NCBI GenBank assembly: GCA_947625405.1
Contig: CANQOF010000005.1
Span: forward strand, 1-64,000
Origin: an uncultured Atopobiaceae bacterium
Lineage (GTDB): Bacteria > Actinomycetota > Coriobacteriia > Coriobacteriales > Atopobiaceae
Length of the DNA stretch: 64,000 nt
Direction: 5' to 3'
Made by a program: the position numbers and the translations under genes. The notes beneath the pieces are model-generated. The model saw only the letters and a program-made list of their open reading frames with translations. It was not told where the DNA came from and did no database searches. Positions 55,387-63,446 of this stretch are shown piece after piece; the first letter of the stretch is position 1, and every line of letters starts with the position of its first letter.

Positions 55387-56886
55387 ATGCGGGAAAACAC
55401 GCCCTTTGTCCTCGCGATCGACCAGTCCACGCAGGGTACGAAGGCAGTGCTCTTCGATTCTCGCGGAAACGCCGTGGTGAAGACCTCGCGGCCGCACCGC
55501 CAGATCGTGAACGACAAGGGGTGGGTCTCGCATGACCCCGAGGAGATCATCACGAACGTGCTCGCCGTCTGCCGCGACGCCTGCGCGCAGGCGGGCGTGC
55601 TCGAGGGCGAGGTGGCCTGCGTGGGCCTCTCGAACCAGCGCGAGACTTGCCTCGCGTGGGACCTCGAAACGCGCCAGGCGCTCGCGAACGCCATCGTGTG
55701 GCAAGACGGCCGCGCGCAGGAGCTCTGCGCCCGCCTCGCCGCCGAGAAGCCCGGGCAAGTGGAGCGCGTGCGCGAGCTCTCCGGCCTCGAGCTCTCGCCG
55801 TACTTCTCCGCCTCGAAGATGGCGTGGCTCATGGAGAACATCCCTCCCGTGGCGGACGCCGCCGCGCGCGGCACGCTCGCCTTGGGCACGATTGATTCCT
55901 GGGTGGCCTTCAAGATCTGCCGCGAGCACCCCTTCAAGACGGAGCCCTCGAACGCGTGCCGCACGCAGCTCCTCGACCTTCGCGAGGTGGCGTGGAGCGA
56001 GGAGCTCTGCGACTTCTTCGGCCTGCCGATCAGCGCCCTCGGCGAGGTCGTGCACTCCGATAGCGTCTTCGGCACCACGACCATGGGCGGGCTCTTCGAC
56101 GAGCCCATCCCGGTGTGCGGCGTGCTCGGCGACTCGCAGGCCGCGCTCGCCGCGCAGAATTGCCTCGACGCGGGTGAGCTCAAGGCCACCTACGGTACGG
56201 GCTCCTCGGTGGTGCTCCAGACGGGCGAGCGCCTCATCCGCTCCACGCACGGCCTCGTGAGCTCGATCGCCTGGGATTTCGGCGGCAAGGTGAGCTACAT
56301 CCTCGAGGGCAACATCAACTACTCCGGCGCCGTGATCACCTGGCTCATCGACGACATGAAGCTCATCCACGAGCCCGGCGAGACGGAGGACATCTGCCGG
56401 AAGGCGAACCCGAAGGATCGCGCGGTCTTCGTGCCGGCGTTCACCGGCCTCGGGGCGCCGTGGTGGGATGGCGACGCGACGGGGCTCCTCACGGGAGTGA
56501 CGCGCACGACCGGCAGGAACGAGATGGTGAAGGCGGTCGTCGATTCGATCTGCCTCCAGGACACCTCGCTCGTGCGCGCCATGCGCGCGGACAGCGGCTT
56601 CCCGGTGGTCGAGCTCCGTGCGGACGGCGGCCCCTCGCATAACGCCTACCTCATGCAGCTCCAGGCGGATCTCGCCGAGGTGGAGGTCGTGGTCTCGAGC
56701 TTGGCCGAGCTCTCCGCGGGCGGCGTAGCCTACGTGGCCGGCTCCTCCGCGGGCGTCTACCGCGGAAACGCCATCTACGAGGCTATTCAACGCGAGACGT
56801 ACCTCCCGAAGATGGGCGAGGCCGAGCGCGAGGAGCGCCTCGCGAGGTGGGAATCCGCTTTGTATCAAACTGTGCACAGAAACTAG
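55387..56886 (+). CDS. FGGY-family carbohydrate kinase (candidate apulose kinase)
   Basis: A 499-residue kinase resembling glycerol kinase: FVLAIDQSTQGTKAVLFD, CVGLSNQRETCLAWD, YGTGSSVVLQTG and the C-terminal RADGGPSHNAYLMQLQAD. Glycerol kinases are its closest look-alikes. The context (isomerase, split transketolase, PTS) suggests a ketose such as D-apulose instead. AAGGAGGAG precedes the ATG. It ends just before a strong operator-bearing promoter. Confidence 0.85.
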   Translation: MRENTPFVLAIDQSTQGTKAVLFDSRGNAVVKTSRPHRQIVNDKGWVSHDPEEIITNVLAVCRDACAQAGVLEGEVACVGLSNQRETCLAWDLETRQALANAIVWQDGRAQELCARLAAEKPGQVERVRELSGLELSPYFSASKMAWLMENIPPVADAAARGTLALGTIDSWVAFKICREHPFKTEPSNACRTQLLDLREVAWSEELCDFFGLPISALGEVVHSDSVFGTTTMGGLFDEPIPVCGVLGDSQAALAAQNCLDAGELKATYGTGSSVVLQTGERLIRSTHGLVSSIAWDFGGKVSYILEGNINYSGAVITWLIDDMKLIHEPGETEDICRKANPKDRAVFVPAFTGLGAPWWDGDATGLLTGVTRTTGRNEMVKAVVDSICLQDTSLVRAMRADSGFPVVELRADGGPSHNAYLMQLQADLAEVEVVVSSLAELSAGGVAYVAGSSAGVYRGNAIYEAIQRETYLPKMGEAEREERLARWESALYQTVHRN

Positions 56887-56980
56887 TTGCGCAAACGTTT
56901 ACGTAGTGTGCTAGACTGCGTGCAGGCAGTAAGTAAACGTTTACGTATGAAGGGAGAGGGATTAAAGGGTTTACTAAACC
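56887..56980 (+). promoter_or_regulatory. PTS promoter with two LacI-type palindromes and TTTACTAAA site 3
   Basis: A likely promoter is TTGCGC (56887-56892), 19 bases, then an extended -10 TGC-TAGACT (56912-56917). GCAAACGTTTACG (56891-56903) lies in the spacer. A perfect 12-bp palindrome GTAAACGTTTAC (56933-56944) lies just downstream. Both have the central CG of LacI/CcpA-family operators. GGTTTACTAAACC (56968-56980) is the island motif on the opposite strand. The arrangement strongly suggests repression. Confidence 0.8.
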
Positions 56981-57080
56981 TGAAACTGCATAACCCTGAA
57001 AGCGCTGCTTTATACAGTGCGTATGTGTTTCCATGTGTGTTCAGTTCGTGTAGAGACCGGCCACGAGAGAGGGGAACCCT

Positions 57081-58550
57081 ATGGCCGTTGACAACAAAGC
57101 GATCGCCGAAGGCGTACTTGCCGCAGTCGGTGGTCCCGAGAACGTGGGCAGCGCCACGCACTGCATGACGCGCCTTCGTCTCACCGTGAAGGACAAGAGC
57201 CTCGTGGACGAGGACGCCACGAAGGCCGTCAAGGGCGTCCTTGGCGCCGTGTGGGCCGGCCCCCAGTTCCAGGTGATCATCGGCCAGAACGTGCCGAAGG
57301 TCTACGCGGAGGTTACGAGCATGGGCGTCGCCGGCGGCGGCTCCGTGGACGAGAACCTCGACGACGCGGTGAAGGAACCGCTCACGCCGAAGAAGGTCTG
57401 GAACAACGCGCTCGACTTCCTCTCCGGCTCCATGGTCCAGCTGATCCCGCTCATGATGGCAGGCGGTCTCTTCCGCACCTTCGCCGTCGTGCTCGGCCCG
57501 ACCATGCTCAACGTCCTCGCCGAGGACAGCGCCGCCTACATCTTCTTCAACACGATCATGTACGACGCGGCGTTCTACTTCCTGCCCATCTACCTCGGCT
57601 TCTGTGCCTGCCGTAAGATCGGCGCCACGCCGGTGCTCGGCGCCCTCATGGGCGGCATCCTCATCTCCCCGGGCATCATCGCCGCGGCGTCTGAGGGTGG
57701 AAGCGGCGTCATCAGCGTCTACGGCATCGAAATCGCGGCGGCCAACTACAGCCAGTCCGTGCTCCCGATCATGCTCTCCGTGCCGTGCATCTACTTCATC
57801 GAGAAGTGGATCAAGATGTGGATGCCCGACGCGCTCTCCACGATCTTCACCCCGTTCCTCACGATGGTGATCGTCGTCCCGATCTCCCTCATCATCCTCG
57901 CGCCGCTCGGCGCCCTCATCGGTAACGGCATCGGCGCCGCGCTCTTCGGCCTCGCCGACTTCGGTGGCGTCTTCACCTTCCTCGTCATGGCCGTCATCGG
58001 CGCCCTCTGGCAGCTCTTCGTCGTGGCCGGCATGCACATGCCGATCATCATGGTCGCCATCGTCCAGCTCGCCCAAGCCGGCATGGACCCCGTGATCTTC
58101 GTCTCCACCAACTGCGCCATGTGGGCGGTGTGGGGCTGCGTCCTCGGTGCGGCGCTTCGCCTGCGTGACAAGGAAGAGAAGAGCCTTTGCTGGGGCTACC
58201 TCGTGGCTGCGGTCCTCGGTGGCGTGACTGAGCCCGGCCTCTTCGGCGTCGTTCTTCGCTATCGTCGCACCATGCTCGGCATGTTCGCCGGCGGTGCCGC
58301 GGGCGCCGTGCTCTCCGGCCTCCTCGGCGTGGTCGTCTATCCCGGCGGCGGCGCGACCAACTTCCTCATCGCCCTCCAGTACATGCAGGGTGGCACGCAG
58401 AACCTCATCTGCATGCTCATCGGCGCCGCCTGCTCCATCGTGGTTGCCTGCATCGTCGTCATGATGTTCGGCTTCACCGCCGAGGAGCTTGGCACGAGCG
58501 AGGAAGAGGCCGAGGTCGACGCCGTGGTGCCCGGCACGATGGACTACTAA
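57081..58550 (+). CDS. PTS IIBC permease, Glc superfamily (beta-glucoside-like)
   Basis: A 489-residue sugar permease. The N-terminal IIB domain (residues 1-80) has the phosphorylated Cys in ATHCMTRLRLTV, followed by GPQFQVIIG. The IIC domain has about ten hydrophobic segments, including GALMGGILISPGII and the GVTEPGLFG motif. It ends in an acidic tail AEVDAVVPGTMDY. No IIA domain is fused; the IIA protein encoded at 46264 fits. The sugar is unknown. A 100-base leader follows site 3. Confidence 0.93.
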   Translation: MAVDNKAIAEGVLAAVGGPENVGSATHCMTRLRLTVKDKSLVDEDATKAVKGVLGAVWAGPQFQVIIGQNVPKVYAEVTSMGVAGGGSVDENLDDAVKEPLTPKKVWNNALDFLSGSMVQLIPLMMAGGLFRTFAVVLGPTMLNVLAEDSAAYIFFNTIMYDAAFYFLPIYLGFCACRKIGATPVLGALMGGILISPGIIAAASEGGSGVISVYGIEIAAANYSQSVLPIMLSVPCIYFIEKWIKMWMPDALSTIFTPFLTMVIVVPISLIILAPLGALIGNGIGAALFGLADFGGVFTFLVMAVIGALWQLFVVAGMHMPIIMVAIVQLAQAGMDPVIFVSTNCAMWAVWGCVLGAALRLRDKEEKSLCWGYLVAAVLGGVTEPGLFGVVLRYRRTMLGMFAGGAAGAVLSGLLGVVVYPGGGATNFLIALQYMQGGTQNLICMLIGAACSIVVACIVVMMFGFTAEELGTSEEEAEVDAVVPGTMDY

Positions 58551-58552
58551 GC

Positions 58553-58661
58553 GCTGCGGCTTCCTGGTGCACCCCATCTGCGAGCGATTTTGAGTGCTCA
58601 CGTACTTAGTACGCTATGCACTCAAAATCCCCCGCATCTGGGGCACCCCAGAAACCCTCGC
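58553..58661. repeat. dispersed palindromic element, copy 2
   Basis: A 109-bp near-palindrome starting two bases after the PTS stop. It shares with copy 1 (24782) the left end GCTGCGGCTTYCTG, CCCCATCTGCGnGCGATTTTG, the centre TCACGTA..GTACGCTA and the right end CAGAAAnCCTCGC. The inner arms differ (TTGAGTGC / GCACTCAA here) yet remain complementary, which indicates selection on pairing. Confidence 0.85.
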
Positions 58662-58709
58662 GAAGTTTGTGGGAGATCCTCGCGGAGTTTGTGAGGTAAT
58701 GAGTTGACC

Positions 58710-58748
58710 AACGTGGGGCGGTTGCCGGAGGAGCAGCCGCCCCACGTT
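58710..58748 (+). terminator. hairpin between IIBC and the GH140-like gene
   Basis: A perfect 12-bp stem AACGTGGGGCGG / CCGCCCCACGTT with a 15-base loop, followed by CCTTTAT. It could be a terminator or attenuator that sets the ratio between the permease and the hydrolase downstream. It is preceded by a 19-bp imperfect direct repeat (CCTCGCGaAGTTTGTG at 58656 and 58678). Confidence 0.6.
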
Positions 58749-58777
58749 CCTTTATCTGGCGAAAGGGACGGGAAGAT

Positions 58778-60370
58778 ATGGCCACCTGCTGGATGCCGGA
58801 AACCTTGAGCTTCGCGGCCTCGCGCGTGCCGGAGAACCCGCTTGAGGATGTGCACTGCTGGGCGCACTTCGAGGGGCCATCGGGGCGGGTGATCCGCCGC
58901 GAGGCGTACTGGGACGGCGGGCGCGTCTTCCGCGTGAGCTTCGCGCCCACGGAGCCGGGCGTCTGGCGCTGGGAGACCTCCTGCGCAGACGACGTCGCGC
59001 TCGATGGCCACTCCGGCACGCTCGAGGCCGCACCCTACGAGGGTGGCCTCATGCTCTATCGCCACGGCTTCATCCGCGTGGGCGACGACCATCGCCACCT
59101 CGCCTACGCCGACGGCACGCCGTTCTTCTGGCTCGGCGACACGCACTGGGAGTTCGCCTACGGCGAGCGCTGGGATGAATCGAACCACCCGGAGATGAGC
59201 TCGATGTTTTGCGGCATGGTCGATCGCCGCGTGGCGCAGGGCTTCACGGTCTACCAGACGAACCTCCGGACGGACTTCCAAGGCGTGAACCGCTACTGGG
59301 TGGACGGCGACCTCGAGCACCTCGTGCCGAATGTGGCCTTCTACCAGCAAGAGCTCGACCGCCGCATGGCGTACGTGGCGAACGCGGGACTCGTGAACGC
59401 CCTCGGCATCGCCTGGAACGATTCAATCCTCGCGCCCGAAGCACCCCATGCGATGGCCGCCGCGGCTCGCTACCTCGTGGCACGCTATGGCGCCTACCCC
59501 GTGGTCTGGACGCTCGCGGGCGAGATCGCGGGCTACAACCCCGTGACGCGCGAGACGCTCATCAACCGCTGGCGCGAGGTGGCGAAGGTCTTCGAGGACT
59601 GCGACGGTTACGGCCACCTCCAGACGGCGCACTACACGAACGAGCGCCCCTTCGCGAGCTACTACCAAGACGAGGACTGGTTCGACTTCACGCTGAACCA
59701 AGCCGGCCACGGCGATTTCGTCGTCGCCGAGGCGGACTATCGCGAGTTCTTTGCCGCGCACGACGACAAGCCCTTCATCGAGGGCGAATCGATGTATGAG
59801 CTCTGCTCCTCGCTCGAGGTAAACGGCCCGAGGGAGATAACGCCGGTGATGCTTCGCCGCGTGGCCTACACCGCGATCCAGCTCGGCGCCGCCGGCTACA
59901 CCTACGGCGCGCAGGGCATCTGGGACAACGTCTGGGACGCGGCGCAGTTCGAGCGCGATGCGATGATGAAGTACCTCACGAACACCTTCAACCGCGGCCA
60001 CGTGACCTGGGTGGACGCCATCGACGCGCCCGGCGGGCAGCAGATGGGCATCATGCGGCGCTTCTACGAGGACGTGGACTTCTCGCGCCTCGTGCCCTAC
60101 GCGGGAGACGCGGGAAGCGCCGTGCTCGGCCGTGCGAAACCACTCGCGTCAATCGCCGAGGATGGCAGTCGTCTCGTGGCCTACTACTCGGAATCGGTGC
60201 GCAAACCGCTTTCCGTGGAGGGCCTCACGCCAGGTGCGTGGCGTCTCACGTGGTTCGACCCGCGCACGGGAGAGTTCGGCGCGCCCGAGGACGCTACCAT
60301 CGACGGTGCATGGACGCTCCCGGAGAAGCCGAGCATCGAGGACTGGCTCCTCGTGGCGGAGAAAGCGTGA
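58778..60370 (+). CDS. GH140/DUF4038-type glycoside hydrolase (apiosidase-like), cytoplasmic
   Basis: The 530-residue protein has three parts. An N-terminal DUF5060-like beta domain covers residues 1-95. A TIM-barrel DUF4038 domain (about 100-440) has FFWLGDTHWEF, VVWTLAGEIAGYN and a probable catalytic Glu in KPFIEGESMYEL. A C-terminal collagenase-associated-type domain has GLTPGAWRLTWFDPRTGEF. The characterised GH140 enzyme cleaves apiosyl linkages of rhamnogalacturonan II. No signal peptide is visible, so the substrate must be imported. It is followed by a IIC gene 6 bases later. Confidence 0.83.
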   Translation: MATCWMPETLSFAASRVPENPLEDVHCWAHFEGPSGRVIRREAYWDGGRVFRVSFAPTEPGVWRWETSCADDVALDGHSGTLEAAPYEGGLMLYRHGFIRVGDDHRHLAYADGTPFFWLGDTHWEFAYGERWDESNHPEMSSMFCGMVDRRVAQGFTVYQTNLRTDFQGVNRYWVDGDLEHLVPNVAFYQQELDRRMAYVANAGLVNALGIAWNDSILAPEAPHAMAAAARYLVARYGAYPVVWTLAGEIAGYNPVTRETLINRWREVAKVFEDCDGYGHLQTAHYTNERPFASYYQDEDWFDFTLNQAGHGDFVVAEADYREFFAAHDDKPFIEGESMYELCSSLEVNGPREITPVMLRRVAYTAIQLGAAGYTYGAQGIWDNVWDAAQFERDAMMKYLTNTFNRGHVTWVDAIDAPGGQQMGIMRRFYEDVDFSRLVPYAGDAGSAVLGRAKPLASIAEDGSRLVAYYSESVRKPLSVEGLTPGAWRLTWFDPRTGEFGAPEDATIDGAWTLPEKPSIEDWLLVAEKA

Positions 60371-60376
60371 GGCACC

Positions 60377-61618
60377 ATGGCTGAGACCGAGAACCCCCTC
60401 GTGGCCGAAGACCTCGTCCCCGAAAACGACGAAGACGCGAAGCCCAAGGGCCCGGTGCGCCGCGCGGCCGACAAGGTGCTCGACTTCTTCACGGGCTCGA
60501 TGATCCAGCTCATCCCGCTCATCATGGCGGGAGGGCTTTTCCGCTCGTTCGCGGTGGTGCTCGGGCCGGATCTGCTGAACCTCATCTCGCCCGAGAGCCC
60601 CACCTACCTCTTCTTCAACACCATCCTCTTCGACGCCTGCTTCTATTTCATCCCCATCTACCTCGGGTTCACGGCGGCGCGAAAGATCGGCGCCACGCCC
60701 GTGCTCGGGGCGCTCATGGGCGGCATCCTCATCTCCCTCGGCATCATCGCCGCGGCCGCGCAGGAGGGCGGCGGCACCATCAGCGTCTACGGCATCGAGA
60801 TCGCCGCGGCGAACTACAGCCAGTCCGTGCTGCCGATCATGCTCGCCGTGCCACTCATCTACGTCATCGAGAAGTGGATCAAGGGCTGGATGCCAGACGC
60901 GCTCTCGACGATCTTCACGCCGTTTTTGACGATGGTGATCAGCGTGCCGACCGTGCTCATCATCCTCGCACCACTCGGAAACCTCATCGGCAGCGCCATA
61001 GGGACGGCCCTCTTCGCGCTCGCGGATCTCGGCGGCTTCGCGATCCTCATCTTCATGGCGGTGATGGGGGCGTTTTGGCAACTCTTCGTCATCGCGCAGA
61101 TCCACATGCCGATCATCCTTCTCGCGCAGGTGCAGATCATCCAGGTGGGCTACGACCCCTACATCTTCGTGGCGGCGAACTGTTGCTCGTTTGCCGTGTG
61201 GGGCTGCGCGCTCGGCGCCTTCTTGCGCCTGCGCGACAAGGACCAGAAAGCGCAGTCGCTCGGCTACCTCGTGGCCGCGATCGTGGGCGGGGTGACGGAG
61301 CCCACGCTCTTCGGCATCAACATGCGCTATCGCCGCACGTTCCTCGGCATGTTCGTGGGCGGTGCGGTGAGCTCCGTGGTGGCATGCCTGCTCGGTGTGA
61401 CGTACTACATCGCGGGGGGCGGCTCGAACTTCCTCGTCTTTCTGAACTACCTGCCCGGCGGCCTCATGAACGTGGCCTTCGGAGTGGGCACGGCGGTGCT
61501 CGCCGTCGTGGTGAGCGCGATCGTCACGTACCTCTTCGGCTTCACGCAGAAGGAGCTCGCAACGACGGAAGCCGAGGCCGAGACCGACGCCGTCGTGCCC
61601 GGCGCGATGGATTTCTGA
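60377..61618 (+). CDS. PTS IIC permease lacking a IIB domain
   Basis: A 413-residue paralogue of the IIBC protein encoded at 57081. It has the same IIC blocks (MIQLIPLIMAGGLFRSFAVVLGP in part, GALMGGILIS, GVTEPTLFG) and almost the same tail (AETDAVVPGAMDF). The ~80-residue IIB domain is absent. A short acidic N terminus (ENPLVAEDLVPENDEDAK) replaces it. It would need IIB in trans, perhaps from the upstream permease. Otherwise it works as a non-phosphorylating channel or sensor. Confidence 0.9.
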   Translation: MAETENPLVAEDLVPENDEDAKPKGPVRRAADKVLDFFTGSMIQLIPLIMAGGLFRSFAVVLGPDLLNLISPESPTYLFFNTILFDACFYFIPIYLGFTAARKIGATPVLGALMGGILISLGIIAAAAQEGGGTISVYGIEIAAANYSQSVLPIMLAVPLIYVIEKWIKGWMPDALSTIFTPFLTMVISVPTVLIILAPLGNLIGSAIGTALFALADLGGFAILIFMAVMGAFWQLFVIAQIHMPIILLAQVQIIQVGYDPYIFVAANCCSFAVWGCALGAFLRLRDKDQKAQSLGYLVAAIVGGVTEPTLFGINMRYRRTFLGMFVGGAVSSVVACLLGVTYYIAGGGSNFLVFLNYLPGGLMNVAFGVGTAVLAVVVSAIVTYLFGFTQKELATTEAEAETDAVVPGAMDF

Positions 61619-61636
61619 GAGCACTCGCCAAAGAGA

Positions 61637-61671
61637 AGGCGCCACGGGGATTGGTCGTTCCCGTGGCGCCT
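61637..61671. terminator. hairpin between convergent IIC and DUF1593 genes
   Basis: AGGCGCCACGGGGA pairs with TCCCGTGGCGCCT across a 9-base loop. It lies between two converging genes, so a bidirectional terminator is likely although no strong T-run follows. Confidence 0.7.
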
Positions 61672-61697
61672 AGGAGAGTGGCTGAGCTTCTTTCCCG

Positions 61698-63119
61698 TTA
61701 GCGAACCGTCACCACGACGCGGCGGTAGGCGCACATGAAGCCGTCCTCGTGGGCGGGCTCGTCGCTCGCGCGGCAGATGACGTGGATCGTGGAGCCGGCG
61801 GGGGCGTCGGCGGGGATGGTGAGCTCGGCCACGGGACCCTGCGCGGCGAGGTCGATCGACTTGCCGTAGGTGCCGGCCTCGGGGTAGTCGAACCACGTGA
61901 TCGCGAGCTCGTCGCCGTCGGGGTCCTCCGCCTTGGCCGTGAGCGTGAGCGTCTCGCCGGGCGCGGCGGTGAGGTCGAGACCCTCCTCGATCTCGAGCTC
62001 AGGACGGTGGTTCGCCTTGCTGAAGTCGTTCGTCACGCACCATTCGGCGCGTCCGGCGAACTCGTTCATCCAGTCGTTGATCCAGCGGGAGAACTGGTAG
62101 GCCACGGGCTTCACCGTCGGATGCCCGCCGTCCTCGCCGTTTTTCCAGTAATCCGCCTTGGGGTTGAACTCGTTCTCGGGATCGCGCGTGAAGCGGCCAC
62201 CCCAGCCGCCCCAGGACGGGTCCTCGGTGGAGCGGAGTCCCACGTCGATGAGGTGCAGGAAGGAAGGCGAATCGCCCTCGCTGATCATGTAGTACCGCTC
62301 GCGATCCTCCTTGCCCCACCAGTTGCCGCCGAGGAGATCGGGGTTCGAGCCGAACTGCGAGCGCGGCTCCTCGCCGGGGTAGACGTGGCCGTCCGCCCAG
62401 GTGTGGTACTTCGCGAGGAGCGGGCCCTTGGAGAGCAGGTGCTTGTGCATCCACGTGCCCTCGAAGACGTGAAGCGCCTCGGGCGGGTCGAGCTCGTCGT
62501 TGAACATGAAGGCGATGCCCATGATGTTCGTGCAGTGGAGCATCGGGAGGTCCGGCCAGGCACCGGCGATGTAGTCCTTATACGTGTCGTCCTGCGTGAC
62601 GATCATGTAGATGATCGCCTTCGAGCAGACGCGCTCGTAGACCTCCTGCCACAGGTCCGTGCCCTTGAACTCCTCCTCGATGGACATGAGCGCGCGGCCG
62701 ATCGTGTTCGTGCCGCCGCCCGCGAGGAGCCAGAGGGGGCGCGGGTCGTCCTTGAAGATGGCCTCGCGGATGAGCTCTGAGCCGAGGGTGGGCTCCGCCA
62801 TGTCGTTCATCGTCTTCACGTTGCCCACGGCGAGCACCTCGCGAAGCGCGTCCGGGGTGGGGTAGTCGGGGTCATGCGCCGCGAGGTTCGGGTAGACCTC
62901 GGCATAGGCGTCGACGTCCTCCCACATCCACACGGGGTCCGCCCAGCGCTTAGGCTCGACGCCCTTTTCGGGGTCGCCCGCGAAGTGGAAGCACGAGCTC
63001 GAGGAGACGATGCCCTCGATGTCGATGTCGTTCGCGTAGAGCAACAGGTGGACGAACGAGTTCATGTCGTCGCATTCGCCGTCGTTCGTGAAGATCGCGC
63101 GAGCCTTGAGCTTTGCCAT
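61698..63119 (-). CDS. DUF1593 nucleoside-hydrolase-like protein with C-terminal beta domain
   Basis: The 473-residue protein starts with IFTNDGECDDMNSFVHLLLY, which resembles the Asp-rich calcium site of nucleoside hydrolases (DxDxxxDD). The layout, DUF1593 domain (1-~340) plus an Ig-like C-terminal domain (about 385-473), is that of the Sde0182 group. No signal peptide is visible. Nucleoside hydrolases cleave furanosides, so a furanosidase role on apiosyl compounds is a reasonable guess. AGGAGG precedes ATG 63119. It is read towards the PTS gene, with a TTTAGTAAA site upstream. Confidence 0.78.
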   Translation of the reverse strand: MAKLKARAIFTNDGECDDMNSFVHLLLYANDIDIEGIVSSSSCFHFAGDPEKGVEPKRWADPVWMWEDVDAYAEVYPNLAAHDPDYPTPDALREVLAVGNVKTMNDMAEPTLGSELIREAIFKDDPRPLWLLAGGGTNTIGRALMSIEEEFKGTDLWQEVYERVCSKAIIYMIVTQDDTYKDYIAGAWPDLPMLHCTNIMGIAFMFNDELDPPEALHVFEGTWMHKHLLSKGPLLAKYHTWADGHVYPGEEPRSQFGSNPDLLGGNWWGKEDRERYYMISEGDSPSFLHLIDVGLRSTEDPSWGGWGGRFTRDPENEFNPKADYWKNGEDGGHPTVKPVAYQFSRWINDWMNEFAGRAEWCVTNDFSKANHRPELEIEEGLDLTAAPGETLTLTAKAEDPDGDELAITWFDYPEAGTYGKSIDLAAQGPVAELTIPADAPAGSTIHVICRASDEPAHEDGFMCAYRRVVVTVR

Positions 63120-63208
63120 GCGTGCCTCCTGGTGGCGGGGTGGGGGGGGATGGGCGAAACGCCATGCCTATTCTTGAATCTATGGCCCCTTACCTGTGGG
63201 TTCGTCAC

Positions 63209-63219
63209 GTTTAGTAAAC
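63209..63219. promoter_or_regulatory. TTTAGTAAA motif, site 4 (upstream of the DUF1593 gene)
   Basis: GTTTAGTAAAC, a full match to the island palindrome, 90 bases before the DUF1593 start. The rest of 63120-63328 holds a direct repeat GGCGGTAA (near 63259 and 63270) and no gene I can support. Confidence 0.68.
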
Positions 63220-63328
63220 CCTTCAGCGGCGCGGGGAGGCCAGGGCGGTGCCGCCATGGCGGTAATGTGGCGGTAAAACGCCAGGCTCACGGGTAGCTCT
63301 CAGAACCCCTCCTGGAGCTTTCCGCGAG

Positions 63329-63442
63329 TCAGATGGTGATGATGGCCTGGCGGGGCACGGCGAAGTGGCGCGCTGCCTGATCCAGACCTTCCACCAGCCA
63401 CGCGGGCATCGTGAGATTCACCTTGCGCGCCGGCTCGTTCAT
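63329..63442 (-). pseudogene. ribbon-helix-helix (CopG/BrnA-like) gene cut by a stop codon
   Basis: ATG 63442 opens MNEPARKVNLTMPAWLVEGL, a beta strand plus helix typical of RHH antitoxins, continuing HFAVPRQAIITI. It ends at TGA (63331-63329) after 37 residues. Family members continue with a Trp-Leu-Ala-Glu segment here. The codons after the TGA read LAESS, so a single TGG-to-TGA change explains the truncation. It starts 4 bases after the stop of the methylase-like gene. Confidence 0.6.
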
Positions 63443-63446
63443 GCGG

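Noticed and set aside
46264-63119. The island as a recent horizontally acquired element
   Set aside because: No integrase, tRNA junction, direct-repeat ends or clear base-composition change were seen. Ancient transfer cannot be excluded.
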